Source: Lachnospiraceae bacterium (GTDB lineage Bacteria > Bacillota > Clostridia > Lachnospirales > Lachnospiraceae). Taken from it: 64,000 nt of DNA. The DNA lies in contig CABJAW010000010.1 of the NCBI GenBank assembly GCA_902363665.1, positions 62,001 through 126,000 of the forward strand. The letters run 5' to 3'. This document shows, in pieces, positions 43,858 through 53,369 of this stretch; within the stretch, counting starts at the first letter, position 1; every line of letters begins with the position of its first letter. Position numbers and translations under genes: made by a program. The notes under the pieces are model-generated. The model did no database searches, had not been told where the DNA came from, and saw only the letters and a program-made list of their open reading frames with translations.

Positions 43858-44774
43858 TCACCTGCCGCCTGCTGCCAGGCTGTTCGCCGTCATTCCGATC
43901 AAAATCCGTGCAATTCCTGCAAATCCCGCCGCGGAAGGCATTGCATCGCCAAGCAGGAGAATCCCTCCAAGCAGGGTAAAAACCACTTCTCCGGACTGCG
44001 TCCCTGCCCAGACGGCACACACCGCCCAGAATGGCATACTGCACAGCGTCATGCCGAAGATTCGCTGCATGGAAGTCAGATGCTTCGGGCATCCGTCCAT
44101 CGTCATGCGATTTCCAAGCGGATACGAAAAGGCTGCGATCACGATCGGAATCAATACCGCCGCAAGATTCTCCGTGCTGTTTTCCCTGAAATGCGCACTT
44201 TGCATCAGAAAGATCCCGCTCAGAATCAGGCAGGACATGGCAAGGTTTTTAAATGGGATTCGTTTGCCCGACAAGGGTGGTCAAGCGGATATTCGCAATC
44301 CGCTTCGCTACTTGCTCATAACCGAGTAGCTGCTTCGCAGCTTATCAGGAGTGGCTTGTACCACTCCTGATACAAGCAAGTCCCTACCCACTGCTTATTG
44401 CTCCGCGCAATTGAAGCAGGGGACTTGCTTGACTCGGTTAAAAGAACCCCCGCTACGATCGTAATCTGCCAGGTCGATGCAATCAGCCACGATTCCCCAT
44501 ACGTAGAGGCAAGTGACAGCGGTGCATAAAAAAGCCCGAAGCCGACCGTGCTCCATAAAATCCAGAAGCCCGGCCTTTTCCGGATTTCTTCGAGTATTTC
44601 CCGCATCTGATGATTTTTCCACAGAATCACCGCAAGAATCGGCAGCGTGTACACATACCGCAGTACTGCGCTCCACATCCAGAAGCCGCCGGATAAATTC
44701 ATGCTCCGGTTCAGGATAAAGGTAAATGCAAAGAAAAATGATCCCAGAATTCCAAGTCCCAATGCTTTTTTCAT
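43858..44774 (-). pseudogene. DMT-type membrane transporter disrupted by a palindromic repeat
   Basis: The N-terminal half (from ATG 44774 after AAGGAGG: MKKALGLGILGSFFFAFTF...QITIVAGVLLT) and the C-terminal half (LSGKRIPFKNLAMSCLILSG... to stop 43858) each contain about five hydrophobic helices and together make a normal-sized EamA/multidrug-efflux-like transporter of about 250 residues. Between them sits the repeat at 44279-44437, which introduces a stop. Apart from the insertion both halves are clean open frames, so the event looks recent. The original substrate is unknown. Confidence 0.82.
44279..44437. mobile_element. Modular palindromic repeat inserted in the transporter gene
   Basis: About 159 bases, nearly identical to the 40136 copy but lacking its AAGGGATCC module. 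The ends are GTCAAGC (44280-44286) and GCTTGAC (44427-44433), a 7-bp terminal inverted repeat. An internal AACCGAGT and the right-hand ACTCGGTT form a second inverted pair. No clear target duplication. Its position inside a reading frame shows that the family can move. Confidence 0.82.
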
Positions 44775-44945
44775 AAGTACCTCCTTCACGCCCGTTACAC
44801 CGGGCATTCTGCTTCCAATACAGCCAACCCAGCGCTTCCGGTTACAAACAAAAAGAGTGGCGCCATCTGACGTCACTCCTTTATCACATCTTCGTTTCTG
44901 ATTGTAGCAAAAAGATCCGGATCTGTCCAGCGCTTTCCCCATCCT

Positions 44946-46955
44946 TTATCGCAGCATCTCATCCAGGTACGCCTGACGTCCTTCCCGCAAAAACAGCGGC
45001 ATCCGTTCAAGCGGTGCATCTGCAACGATCGTACGGCCGCCCTCATACCATATACCGGTACCGGCGTGCAGCCATTTCGCTCCCTTAGGCAGATAAACGG
45101 TGCGGCTGTAGGCATTTTCATGGCAGATCGGCGCAACAAGCACATCGCTTCCGAACATATACGCATCTGTGATATCATAACAGGACGCATCCTCCGGGAA
45201 CTCATAAAACATCGCGCGGATCACCGGTGCTCCCGTCTCATGTGCCTCTTTCATCAGGGATCTGGTGTAATCACGCATCCTCTCACGAATCCGGATATGC
45301 TTCACCAGGATCGAATACGCTTCCTTACCGTAGCTCCAGATCTCGTTGTCCGCTCCGGTTCCCTCTCGTACCTCGCCGGACGCATCAACGATCTGCTCTA
45401 CCGGCTGACGGCAGCCATGAATCCGCATGACCGGACAGAAGGTACCGAACTGGAACCAGCGTACCAGAAGCTTCCGGAATTCCTCATCCTCCGTCACGCC
45501 TCCATGGAAGCCTCCGATGTCGGTCGTCCACCACGGAATTCCACTCAGTCCCATGTGAATACCGGCACAGATCTGCTTGCGGAAGTCCTCATACGTCGAC
45601 ATGATATCACCGGACCACACAAGCGCACCGTAACGCTGGCTTCCTGCCCATGCACAGCGGATCAGATTGACGATCTCCTCCTGTCCATCCAGCTTTTGTC
45701 CCTCATAAAACAATCTTGCATACTCACGCGGATAGATATTTCCAACCTCTGCGACCGGCCCTGCAAAATACCGGTAGTTTTCAAAATCATACGTTGTAAA
45801 CTCCGGCTCCGCCTCATCCAGCCAGAACGTCTGAATGCCCAGTGAGCCATAGTTTTTGCGACATTTCTCCCAGACGTATTTTCTTGTACGCGGATTGGTC
45901 GCATCCATAAACACATTATTTCCATGGAAATCCATCTGCACGTCGATGCCCGCATTGATCTTTACGAGCAAGCCCTGCTGTTTCATTTCCTCATAATTTT
46001 CACTGCGCCAGTCGACCTGCGGCCAGATGGATACCATCGTCTCGATCCCAAGCTCCTTTAATTTCTGTACCATTTTCTCCGGTGCCGGGAAGTATTCCTC
46101 GTCAAACCGCCAGTCACCGCACCGCTTCCAGTGATAATAATCGATCACGAGTACGTCCAGCGGAATATCACGCTTTTTATATTCCTTCGCAATATCCAGT
46201 ACCTGTTCCTGATTGTAATAGCGCAGCTTGCACTGCCAGAATCCAAGACCGTACTCCGGCATCATCGGAGCTTTTCCGGTCGCATCCGCGTACGCTTCCA
46301 TGATCTTTGCCGGCGTATCTCCAGCCGTGATCCAGTAATCCAGCTGTCTCGTACTCTCTGCCACCCACTGCGTCGTGTTCAGCCCGAAATGCACCTCGCC
46401 GATGGCCGGATTGTTCCACAAAAAACCATAGCCAAGACTGGACACATAAAACGGAATGCTCGCCTGAGAATTACGGTGTGCCAATTCCAGACTGCAGCCC
46501 TTCAGATTCATACGCTCCTGCTGATACTGTCCCATTCCGTAGATTTTTTCTTTCGGATCTGAGATGAAGCTTGCCTTTAAACGAAAGCTTCCGCCCGGAA
46601 GCGTTTTAAACTGACGTGCCTTTAGCTGCAGGGCACCTCCGTTTTCGATCTCCTGCAGCAGCACTTTTCCATCCGCATCCGTAAAGGTGATCTGGAGCGC
46701 CCTGCCCCATGGCTGTACAATCAGCTTTGCTGCGATCGCTCCATTTGTGATGACCGCCGACATTCCGTCCTCTTCCAGATGAATCACACCGCCTGAAATC
46801 TCTTCTTTTGGCAGCAGCGCCGCTTCCGTCTCTTTGATCTCTCCAAGAATCGCGGAGCGCACACGCAGGGAATTTGTCCCCCACGGCGTCACCATTACGG
46901 TCTCTCCATTTTCGCGGAAGATGAGGCTTCCGTTTTCTTCACTGAAATAATTCAT
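44946..46955 (-). CDS. Glycoside hydrolase family 31 (alpha-glucosidase/alpha-xylosidase-like)
   Basis: The 669-residue cytoplasmic enzyme (no signal peptide) hydrolyses alpha-glucosidic or alpha-xylosidic bonds. Visible: N-terminal beta-sandwich (about 1-240), TIM barrel with nucleophile Asp in FWLDEAEPE and acid/base Asp in VWSGDI, then LSGIPWWTTDIGGF, and C-terminal beta domains. AGGAGAC precedes ATG 46955, nine codons inside the longer frame. It follows a CUT1 sugar transporter and has its own promoter, so imported oligosaccharides are the likely substrate. Confidence 0.92.
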   Translation of the reverse strand: MNYFSEENGSLIFRENGETVMVTPWGTNSLRVRSAILGEIKETEAALLPKEEISGGVIHLEEDGMSAVITNGAIAAKLIVQPWGRALQITFTDADGKVLLQEIENGGALQLKARQFKTLPGGSFRLKASFISDPKEKIYGMGQYQQERMNLKGCSLELAHRNSQASIPFYVSSLGYGFLWNNPAIGEVHFGLNTTQWVAESTRQLDYWITAGDTPAKIMEAYADATGKAPMMPEYGLGFWQCKLRYYNQEQVLDIAKEYKKRDIPLDVLVIDYYHWKRCGDWRFDEEYFPAPEKMVQKLKELGIETMVSIWPQVDWRSENYEEMKQQGLLVKINAGIDVQMDFHGNNVFMDATNPRTRKYVWEKCRKNYGSLGIQTFWLDEAEPEFTTYDFENYRYFAGPVAEVGNIYPREYARLFYEGQKLDGQEEIVNLIRCAWAGSQRYGALVWSGDIMSTYEDFRKQICAGIHMGLSGIPWWTTDIGGFHGGVTEDEEFRKLLVRWFQFGTFCPVMRIHGCRQPVEQIVDASGEVREGTGADNEIWSYGKEAYSILVKHIRIRERMRDYTRSLMKEAHETGAPVIRAMFYEFPEDASCYDITDAYMFGSDVLVAPICHENAYSRTVYLPKGAKWLHAGTGIWYEGGRTIVADAPLERMPLFLREGRQAYLDEMLR

Positions 46956-47009
46956 TTTGTGTCTCCTTTTGCAATAATGCAACTATCATACCATTGTTTC
47001 TTTGTTGCT

Positions 47010-47038
47010 TTATAATACGGATGCAAGGTTTTTGTCAA
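47010..47038 (-). promoter_or_regulatory. Promoter of the GH31 gene
   Basis: Minus strand -35 TTGACA (47033-47038) overlapping the permease stop codon and -10 TTATAA (47010-47015), 17-base spacing. It allows expression of the glycosidase separately from the transporter. Confidence 0.6.
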
Positions 47039-47937
47039 CCCTTTACTGCTCCGATCATAACACCCTTTTCGAAATATTTCTGAATAAACGGATACACACA
47101 CAAGATCGGAAGGGTCGAAACAATGATAACCGCATATTTTACCTGATCTGCAGAGGACTGACCGTAGCCTCCCTGCACACCGCCGTTTCCACTTGCAAAT
47201 GCCTGGTTTAAAAGCAAAATTTCGCGCAGAACGATCTGCAGCGGCTGATTTTCTGCCTTACTGTTGAAGATCAGCGCATTAAAATAATCATTCCAGTGAA
47301 ATACCGCATAATACAGAATCAGCACGGATACGACTGCCTTGGAAAGCGGCATGACAACCTTCATAAAATACGCAAAATGAGAACATCCATCCAGTGTCGC
47401 TGCTTCGTAAAGCTCCTCCGGAATTGAATTCTGGATAAAAGTACGTGCAATGATCAGATTATACGTATTGACTGCCACGAAGATGATGAGGATCGTCTTA
47501 GTGGAGATCAGATGCAGAGAGCTGATCGTCATATACAGCGGCACGAGTCCGCCGGAGAAAAACATCGTAAATACGAAATACAGCATGACCTTGTTACGCG
47601 CCTTGAAGTCTCTGCGAGACAGTGCATAGGCCGCCGGCATCGTGACCGCGATGTTCAGAGCCGTACCTGCCACTACATAAAGAATCGTATTGGCATAACC
47701 TCTCCAGATACGCGCATCATCCATGATCTGCTTATAGCCGTAAAAACGGATGTCTTTCGGCCAGATCGTGACTTTTCCAAGATTGACCAGATTGGAATTA
47801 CTGATCGAGGCAATCACGATAAACCAGAGAGGGTATGCGATCGCAATGAAAACCACAATACTCAGGATAATGACCGCCGCACCAAAAATCCGGTCTGCCG
47901 TGCTTTTACTTTTGATTTTATTGCTGTTTTTTGCCAT
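47035..47937 (-). CDS. CUT1 sugar ABC transporter permease (LplC/YtcP-like)
   Basis: The 300-residue membrane protein has about six helices and the cytoplasmic EAA loop (YEAATLDGCSHFAYFMKVVMPLS) that docks the ATPase. No ATPase gene is present; such systems share a distant MsmX-type ATPase. It follows the other permease by 13 bases in the operon of binding protein, two permeases and GH31. Confidence 0.9.
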   Translation of the reverse strand: MAKNSNKIKSKSTADRIFGAAVIILSIVVFIAIAYPLWFIVIASISNSNLVNLGKVTIWPKDIRFYGYKQIMDDARIWRGYANTILYVVAGTALNIAVTMPAAYALSRRDFKARNKVMLYFVFTMFFSGGLVPLYMTISSLHLISTKTILIIFVAVNTYNLIIARTFIQNSIPEELYEAATLDGCSHFAYFMKVVMPLSKAVVSVLILYYAVFHWNDYFNALIFNSKAENQPLQIVLREILLLNQAFASGNGGVQGGYGQSSADQVKYAVIIVSTLPILCVYPFIQKYFEKGVMIGAVKG

Positions 47938-47950
47938 TTCTGCTCCTCCT

Positions 47951-48889
47951 TTACATCAGACCGGTACCGGTTGCTTTCTTCGATACATGGTTGGTGATCA
48001 GAAGAAATACAAAATTTATCACTGTATTAAACAGACCGACTGCGGCACCAAAGGAGAACTGAGATGACTTGATGCCGACCGTATATACATAGGTAGAAAT
48101 AACCTGGGACGCACCGAGGTTCAGGCTGTTCTGCATCAGGAATACCTTATCGAACGCCACGTTTAAGATATTTCCCATATTCATGATCAGCAGGATCATG
48201 ATCGTCGGAAGAATCGCCGGGAAATCAATGTTCCACATTGTCTGCCAGCGGTTTGCCCCGTCGATCTTGCAGGAATCGTACAGCTGCGGATCTACGGAAG
48301 ACAGGGCTGCAATAAAGATGATACTGTTCCAGCCCATGGTCTGCCATACCCCGGTCAGTACGTAGAGCGGTACAAATGCCGATTCTTTCCCAAGAATATT
48401 CGTATCCTTCGCCACCAGATGCAGCGCTTTGAGCAGGTTTGCAATCACTCCTGTATCATTCGCAAACATGATATTGATCAGTGAAACCATAACGACCACC
48501 GAAATAAAGTACGGAATGTAGACCGTTGTCTGCACAACGCGTTTCCAGGTTTTGTTTCTGATCTGATTGATGATCATAGCAAGAATGATTGGTGCCGGAA
48601 ATCCAACCAGAATACTCGTAAATGCGATCACAAACGTATTTTTTAAAGTTGTGAAAAACATCGGACTTTCAAAATACTGCCTGAAATACTTCAGACCTAC
48701 CCATTTTCCGCCGGTAAACCCGGCTGTAAAGCTGTACTCACGAAATGCGAGCTGTACTCCGTACATCGGTACATAGCAAAATACAAATATGTAAAGCATT
48801 GCAGGAAACAGCATCGCCCACAGCTGCCAGCTACGCGCCCAGTAACGCTTTGTTCTCACGCCAAAACCTGCTCTTTTCTTCTCAACCAT
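47951..48889 (-). CDS. CUT1 sugar ABC transporter permease (LplB/YteP-like)
   Basis: First permease of the pair, 312 residues, with six or more hydrophobic helices and an EAA-type loop (YDSCKIDGANRWQTMWNIDFP). The N-terminus RYWARSWQLWAMLFPAMLYIFVFCYVPMYG is typical of the LplB/YteP family, which imports complex oligosaccharides. The upstream gap to the binding-protein gene holds a palindromic repeat and a terminator-like hairpin. Confidence 0.9.
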   Translation of the reverse strand: MVEKKRAGFGVRTKRYWARSWQLWAMLFPAMLYIFVFCYVPMYGVQLAFREYSFTAGFTGGKWVGLKYFRQYFESPMFFTTLKNTFVIAFTSILVGFPAPIILAMIINQIRNKTWKRVVQTTVYIPYFISVVVMVSLINIMFANDTGVIANLLKALHLVAKDTNILGKESAFVPLYVLTGVWQTMGWNSIIFIAALSSVDPQLYDSCKIDGANRWQTMWNIDFPAILPTIMILLIMNMGNILNVAFDKVFLMQNSLNLGASQVISTYVYTVGIKSSQFSFGAAVGLFNTVINFVFLLITNHVSKKATGTGLM

Positions 48890-48913
48890 ACGATTACTCC
48901 TCTTTCTTCTGCG

Positions 48914-49028
48914 GTAAAGCGGACATTCACAATCCGCTTCGCTACTTGCAAGATCATAAGGAATCCTCCTGCAAGCGGGCCCCCCTTATGATATTTCATG
49001 AACGCAGTCTCTTTGCGACCTGCGTTCA
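48914..49028. repeat. Modular palindromic repeat (48.9 kb copy)
   Basis: GCGGACATTCACAATCCGC module, CATAAGGAATCC...CCTTATG module and a third hairpin GAACGCAG/CTGCGTTC that replaces the usual right-hand module. It lies between the binding-protein and permease genes. Confidence 0.78.
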
Positions 49029-49064
49029 AAAGGCGGAAAGATGCACCGCACCTCCCCGCCTTTT
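49028..49064 (-). terminator. Terminator-like hairpin after the binding-protein gene
   Basis: AAAAGGCGG (49028-49036) pairs with CCGCCTTTT (49056-49064). On the minus strand it ends in CTTTTG. Probably partial termination, keeping the binding protein in excess over the permeases. Confidence 0.55.
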
Positions 49065-49074
49065 ACATTTTTTC

Positions 49075-50697
49075 TTACTCAGAAAGGGCTGCCTGATACT
49101 CGTCAAACGCTGCCTGACGGATCTCCAGGATCTGCTGAAGCCCTGCATCGTTTACATTCTGTACGTAGGAATCCCAGGTAGACTCGATATCGAGCTCGCC
49201 GGTCATCCAAAGCGACCACTGATTGTCAATAATATTGTTGATGTTTGCCTGTGTCAGAGCCATTGTATTCTGATCTTCTTCCGTATACTTCATGAACATC
49301 TGCGGATAAGTATCAGAAGCTCCCGCCTTTGCGATTACCTCATCATATACCTTTCTTTCCTCCAGAGCATAGGTCATATCCTGTGCCATCTCGATCTCAG
49401 AGGATCTTCTGATATACATCGGGCCATTGTCTGCGAAGGTGCTTGTCCATTTCCATGTACCCGGATCCGTACTCTCATCGAGCGGAGGAAGTACCTTGTA
49501 GCTGTTGTCGCCGGTCTTCTCGATGCATCCGTCTGAGATACCGCCAAACAGAGACTCTACGCTGTGTGTCTGATCATAGAAACGGTCGATGAAACGAAGT
49601 GCTGCTTCCGGATCAGCGCAGTTTGCGCTCAGGCACGCACGGTTTGCAGACAGGTTCATTCCCGTATAATCATTTCTCCATCTTGTATCATAGGTATCCG
49701 GCTCACAGTCAATATCATATGCAAGCGCCGGTACCGGTTTGTACTGGCTGTAAAGTGTCGGTCCGAACTTGTCCGTTTCTTCCCATCCAAATACGCAGCC
49801 TACAACTGCTTCACCTGCTTCATTTCCTCTGGAAAGGGACTGGTACGCAGAGTAATCATTCGTTAATGCATTCGTATTGATCAGTCCGTTTGCATACAGA
49901 TCTGCGATGTACTCCATGAAAAGCTTGTACCGTTCGTCCACTGCATAGCATTTTACCTGTCCGTCCTCAGCAAAATAAGCATCGGTGCCCCAGTCCGTCA
50001 GCTGAATTCCAAGAGAACCAAGCAGATTCGTCAGGGAATAAGCACTGTTGAACCATGCATTGTTTCCGCCATATGCGTTATAGTCAAGCGGAATCTCATC
50101 ATTCGGGTCTCCGTTTCCGTTTGCATCCTGCTCCTTGAAGGCAGTCAGTACTTCCTTGAACTCGGTGTACGTTGTCGGCATCTCCAGCCCAAGGTTATCC
50201 AGCCAGGTCTGATTGATGAACATTACCGTATTGGTAGACGGCCATTTTCCCTGGAACTTCGGTGTACCGTAGATCTTTCCTTCCATCGTCGTTGCAAGAA
50301 CCTTTGTATCCGGCTCCTCTTCAAACATCGTCATGATGTTCGGTGTCAGATCCTCAGAAAGATAGTCATTTAAATCCAGGAACAGTCCGTTGTACTTGGT
50401 ATAGTCAGAATCAACGGTTGCATTAAACAGAATATCCGGAATATCTCCTGATGCAAATCTTGTAGACTTAACAGTCTCCCAGTCTGCACGGATCATTTCC
50501 CACTCAATTTCAACGTTCGCTTCCTCTTCCATTTCCTGAACCCACTGCATATCCGGAATATCCTTGGTCAAAGGATGCAGGATCGCAAGTGCCTTGAGTT
50601 TTACTGGTTCACTGGATTCAGCGGATACGCCGATACCTGATAAAAGTGATGCTGCCATCACAGCTGAAAGTAAGATGGATACGCTTTTCTTTTTCAT
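49075..50697 (-). CDS. Extracellular sugar-binding protein (LplA/YtcQ-like)
   Basis: The 540-residue binding protein of the CUT1 importer. The signal peptide (about 1-27, SILLSAVMAASLLSGIGVSA) lacks the expected lipobox cysteine, unlike most Gram-positive binding proteins, so cleavage by signal peptidase I and release or another tether is implied. The start at 50697 follows AAAGGAGG. Aromatic-rich regions (IADWE..., FNSAYSLTNLLG) are as in LplA. It is the first gene of the operon, divergent from the AraC regulator. Confidence 0.88.
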   Translation of the reverse strand: MKKKSVSILLSAVMAASLLSGIGVSAESSEPVKLKALAILHPLTKDIPDMQWVQEMEEEANVEIEWEMIRADWETVKSTRFASGDIPDILFNATVDSDYTKYNGLFLDLNDYLSEDLTPNIMTMFEEEPDTKVLATTMEGKIYGTPKFQGKWPSTNTVMFINQTWLDNLGLEMPTTYTEFKEVLTAFKEQDANGNGDPNDEIPLDYNAYGGNNAWFNSAYSLTNLLGSLGIQLTDWGTDAYFAEDGQVKCYAVDERYKLFMEYIADLYANGLINTNALTNDYSAYQSLSRGNEAGEAVVGCVFGWEETDKFGPTLYSQYKPVPALAYDIDCEPDTYDTRWRNDYTGMNLSANRACLSANCADPEAALRFIDRFYDQTHSVESLFGGISDGCIEKTGDNSYKVLPPLDESTDPGTWKWTSTFADNGPMYIRRSSEIEMAQDMTYALEERKVYDEVIAKAGASDTYPQMFMKYTEEDQNTMALTQANINNIIDNQWSLWMTGELDIESTWDSYVQNVNDAGLQQILEIRQAAFDEYQAALSE

Positions 50698-50936
50698 CTT
50701 CTTTTTTCCTCCTTTTGGGCAATCAGGTGTCAAAAATACCTGTCAGTTTTATCGCGGCCGCTCGTTCTCATCTCCGGTATTTTATGAATTTCAACTGCCA
50801 TTTTGTGTGCAAAAAACAATCTCCGCTGTCATTTCGTCAGCTGTTTCCCTTTATTTCACGATTGTTTTGTGCGTTTTTACTGTGGTAACACCATACCATT
50901 TTCTCTTCGGAACGTAAATATCAAATTGCTTTATAA

Positions 50937-50998
50937 AGTGTCAAAAAGTCACTACGTGTGTTTTCGCATACACACGTACTGCCTTTTTGACACTTTTT
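50937..50998. promoter_or_regulatory. 58-bp near-perfect inverted repeat between the binding-protein and araC genes
   Basis: Outer arms AGTGTCAAAAAG (50937-50948) and CTTTTTGACACT (50983-50994) are perfect, inner arms TACGTGTGT (50953-50961) and ACACACGTA (50970-50978) are perfect, and a TTTTT run follows on the plus strand. It could be an attenuator ahead of araC, a terminator, or an operator. The rest of 50698-51150 is AT-rich with no gene. Confidence 0.65.
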
Positions 50999-51150
50999 CT
51001 AGAGATTTCAAACTACCGTTTTTTATTTTCACTATAGGATTTTTTCTTCTTTTGAGATATGATAGGGATAAGCTATTTTGCAGACAGCAACCTAAGCAAA
51101 AAATAAGAGAAACTATAAGCGGAACTATGATGCAAAAGAAAGGAGAAGCT

Positions 51151-52026
51151 ATGAAATCCTGTTTTTTCCCCTCCGGAAAGATCATGACCTACAATCTGAC
51201 CGGAAAATTTATGGCCCCGTCTGATACATGGCAGCATGCCCGCTTCGACCTGACAGACTTTGAATTGTTTGTTATGACAGAAGGAACGCTGTATATTTCC
51301 TACGCAGAGGAAAATTTTCAGGTTAGCAACGGCGAATACCTGCTGCTCCCGCCAAAGGCTAACGCATGGCGGCAGGGCTTCCAGCCGGCCTACTGTGAAT
51401 TTTACTGGCTGCATTTCTCATACGAGCCCTCCGATAAAGCTCAGGCCTCATCTCTGCCGTCGCTTCCTGCTTTTCCGGGTGCCTGCCAGGAATCGGTCTT
51501 CTCGATTCCACAGCAGGGAAAGATCCCAAAACCGGAAAAAATGGTCATTCTGATGAAACAGCTGCAGGATTCTGTAAAAAATAATTATCCGAAGCTTGCA
51601 CTCAATGCAATGGCCACCTGCGTACTTACGGAATTATACAGCCAGCTTTACCTGCACAGCCCGGAAAATACGTCCTTCCGCTCCGGCAAGCAGATTTATT
51701 CCGACATTCTGGATTACGTCAAGCTGCACATTTCAGAAAACATCAAGGTGACAGACATTGCGGCGCATTTTGGCTACAACGCGAAATACCTCTCCCATCT
51801 GTTCGCCGAATTTACCGGCATTTCCTTAAAGCAGTTCATTCTGAACCAGAAAATGGATACCGCAAGCTTCATGCTCACTGACTCCAACCAGTCGATCGGT
51901 GACATCGCCCGTGCCCTCGGCTTCTCCGACAGCCACAATTTTTCCCGCGCCTATAAGCGCGTGACCGGCCTTACCCCAAGTGAGTACCGCAATACGTTTG
52001 ACAAGCGGCTGCTCTATCACGTATAA
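51151..52026 (+). CDS. AraC family transcriptional regulator
   Basis: The 291-residue protein has an N-terminal cupin-like sugar-sensing part (about 1-100: TLYISYAEENFQVSNGEYLLLPP) and a C-terminal double helix-turn-helix (about 190-285: ITDIAAHFGYNAKYLSHLF-type and SIGDIARALGFSDSHNFSRAYKRVTGLTPSEYR). Start 51151 follows AAAGGAGAAGCT; the frame is open well upstream but without homology. Divergent from the CUT1 operon, which it probably controls in response to the imported sugar. Confidence 0.92.
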   Translation: MKSCFFPSGKIMTYNLTGKFMAPSDTWQHARFDLTDFELFVMTEGTLYISYAEENFQVSNGEYLLLPPKANAWRQGFQPAYCEFYWLHFSYEPSDKAQASSLPSLPAFPGACQESVFSIPQQGKIPKPEKMVILMKQLQDSVKNNYPKLALNAMATCVLTELYSQLYLHSPENTSFRSGKQIYSDILDYVKLHISENIKVTDIAAHFGYNAKYLSHLFAEFTGISLKQFILNQKMDTASFMLTDSNQSIGDIARALGFSDSHNFSRAYKRVTGLTPSEYRNTFDKRLLYHV

Positions 52027-52084
52027 GCCCAGGGCTTTCAGAGTTTTTTGATTAGCGGCATGTATTTACAGGTGTACCTGCATA

Positions 52085-52117
52085 AAAGGAGCAGTGTCGG
52101 CTGACACTGCTCCTTTT
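52085..52117. terminator. Bidirectional terminator between araC and rpoD
   Basis: AAAGGAGCAGTGTC (52085-52098) pairs with GACACTGCTCCTTT, loop GGCT, followed by TTTTT; A residues precede it, so it serves both the araC and rpoD transcripts. Confidence 0.85.
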
Positions 52118-52177
52118 TCTACCCTGTTTCGTATAAATCTCTGTTTTGAAAAAACCGCTCTGACACAGTGCTGCTTA

Positions 52178-53308
52178 TCACGTCAGGAAATCCTTCAGAC
52201 GCTTACTTCTCGACGGATGGCGCAGCTTGCGCAGTGCCTTCGCCTCGATCTGGCGAATACGCTCACGCGTAACATTGAACTCTTTGCCGACTTCCTCAAG
52301 GGTACGTGCCCTGCCGTCAAGCAATCCGAAACGAAGCTCGATAACCTGGCGCTCACGGTCGGTCAGCGACTCAAGCGCAGACTTCAGCTCCTCACGCAGC
52401 ATCGAAAATGCCGCGGAATCGGAAGGCGAAAGTGCAGTGTCGTCCTCGATGAAATCACCAAGATGAGAATCATCCTCCTCACCGATCGGCGTATCCAGAG
52501 ATACCGGATCTCTGGAAATCTTCAGTACCTCACGCACTCTTGCAACCGGCACATTCAGCCGTGCTGCCACTTCCTCCGGGGTCGGCTCACGGCCAAGCTC
52601 CTGAAGCAGAGTACGCGTCATACGCAGCGTCTTGTTGATCGTCTCCACCATGTGCACCGGCACACGGATTGTCCGACCCGTATCGGCAATGCCGCGGGTG
52701 ATCGCCTGACGGATCCACCATGTCGCATACGTACTGAACTTATAACCTTTTGTATAATCAAACTTGTCTACGGCCTTCATCAGACCCATGTTTCCCTCCT
52801 GGATCAGATCCAGGAACGGCATGCCTCTTCCTACGTACTTCTTGGCAATACTTACTACCAGTCTGAGGTTCGCTTCGGTCAGTTTCTTTTTGGCTTCTTC
52901 ATCGCCCTGCTCTACTCTTTTGGCCAGCTCAACCTCTTCCTCACCGGACAGCAGCGGTACATTGCCGATCTCTTTCAGGTACATTCTTACCGGATCCTCG
53001 GTACTGACACCTTCCAGGATGTCCACATCACTGATCAGCCCGATCTCCTCATTGTCTGACAGCAGAATATCTTCTTCTGACTCCAGCAATAAGTCATCAT
53101 CCGGTACATCCTCGGGAGATTTTCCCTGAAGAATATCGATATGATTCTTCTCCAGATACTCCAGAATCATGTCCATTTTGTCTTCCGTCAGTTCAATGCC
53201 GTTAAACGCATTCAGAATCTCATCGTATTCCAATGTGTTCTTTTTTGCCTTGGCCGACGCTTTCAGACTTTCCAGAGTCTTTAAAAACTGCTCCTGTACT
53301 TCATTCAT
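52178..53308 (-). CDS. rpoD: Primary sigma factor (sigma-70/SigA)
   Basis: Housekeeping sigma factor directing RNA polymerase to TTGACA/TATAAT promoters. The 376-residue protein has a short region 1.1 (about 1-80), region 1.2 ([12 protein letters not shown]), region 2 ([35 protein letters not shown]), region 3 and region 4.2 ([30 protein letters not shown]). Length fits Firmicute SigA. It follows the ClpX-like gene; no dnaG precedes it, which differs from the common dnaG-rpoD pairing. Confidence 0.97.
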   Translation of the reverse strand: MNEVQEQFLKTLESLKASAKAKKNTLEYDEILNAFNGIELTEDKMDMILEYLEKNHIDILQGKSPEDVPDDDLLLESEEDILLSDNEEIGLISDVDILEGVSTEDPVRMYLKEIGNVPLLSGEEEVELAKRVEQGDEEAKKKLTEANLRLVVSIAKKYVGRGMPFLDLIQEGNMGLMKAVDKFDYTKGYKFSTYATWWIRQAITRGIADTGRTIRVPVHMVETINKTLRMTRTLLQELGREPTPEEVAARLNVPVARVREVLKISRDPVSLDTPIGEEDDSHLGDFIEDDTALSPSDSAAFSMLREELKSALESLTDRERQVIELRFGLLDGRARTLEEVGKEFNVTRERIRQIEAKALRKLRHPSRSKRLKDFLT

Positions 53309-53369
53309 GAATGCACTCTCTCCTCATTTTTATCATTACACTCTAACATAACATTTTTGTCGATACCTG

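Noticed and set aside
44316..44942. Intact 208-residue membrane protein
   Set aside because: Its last residues come from the inserted repeat and the downstream half of the same transporter continues past it.
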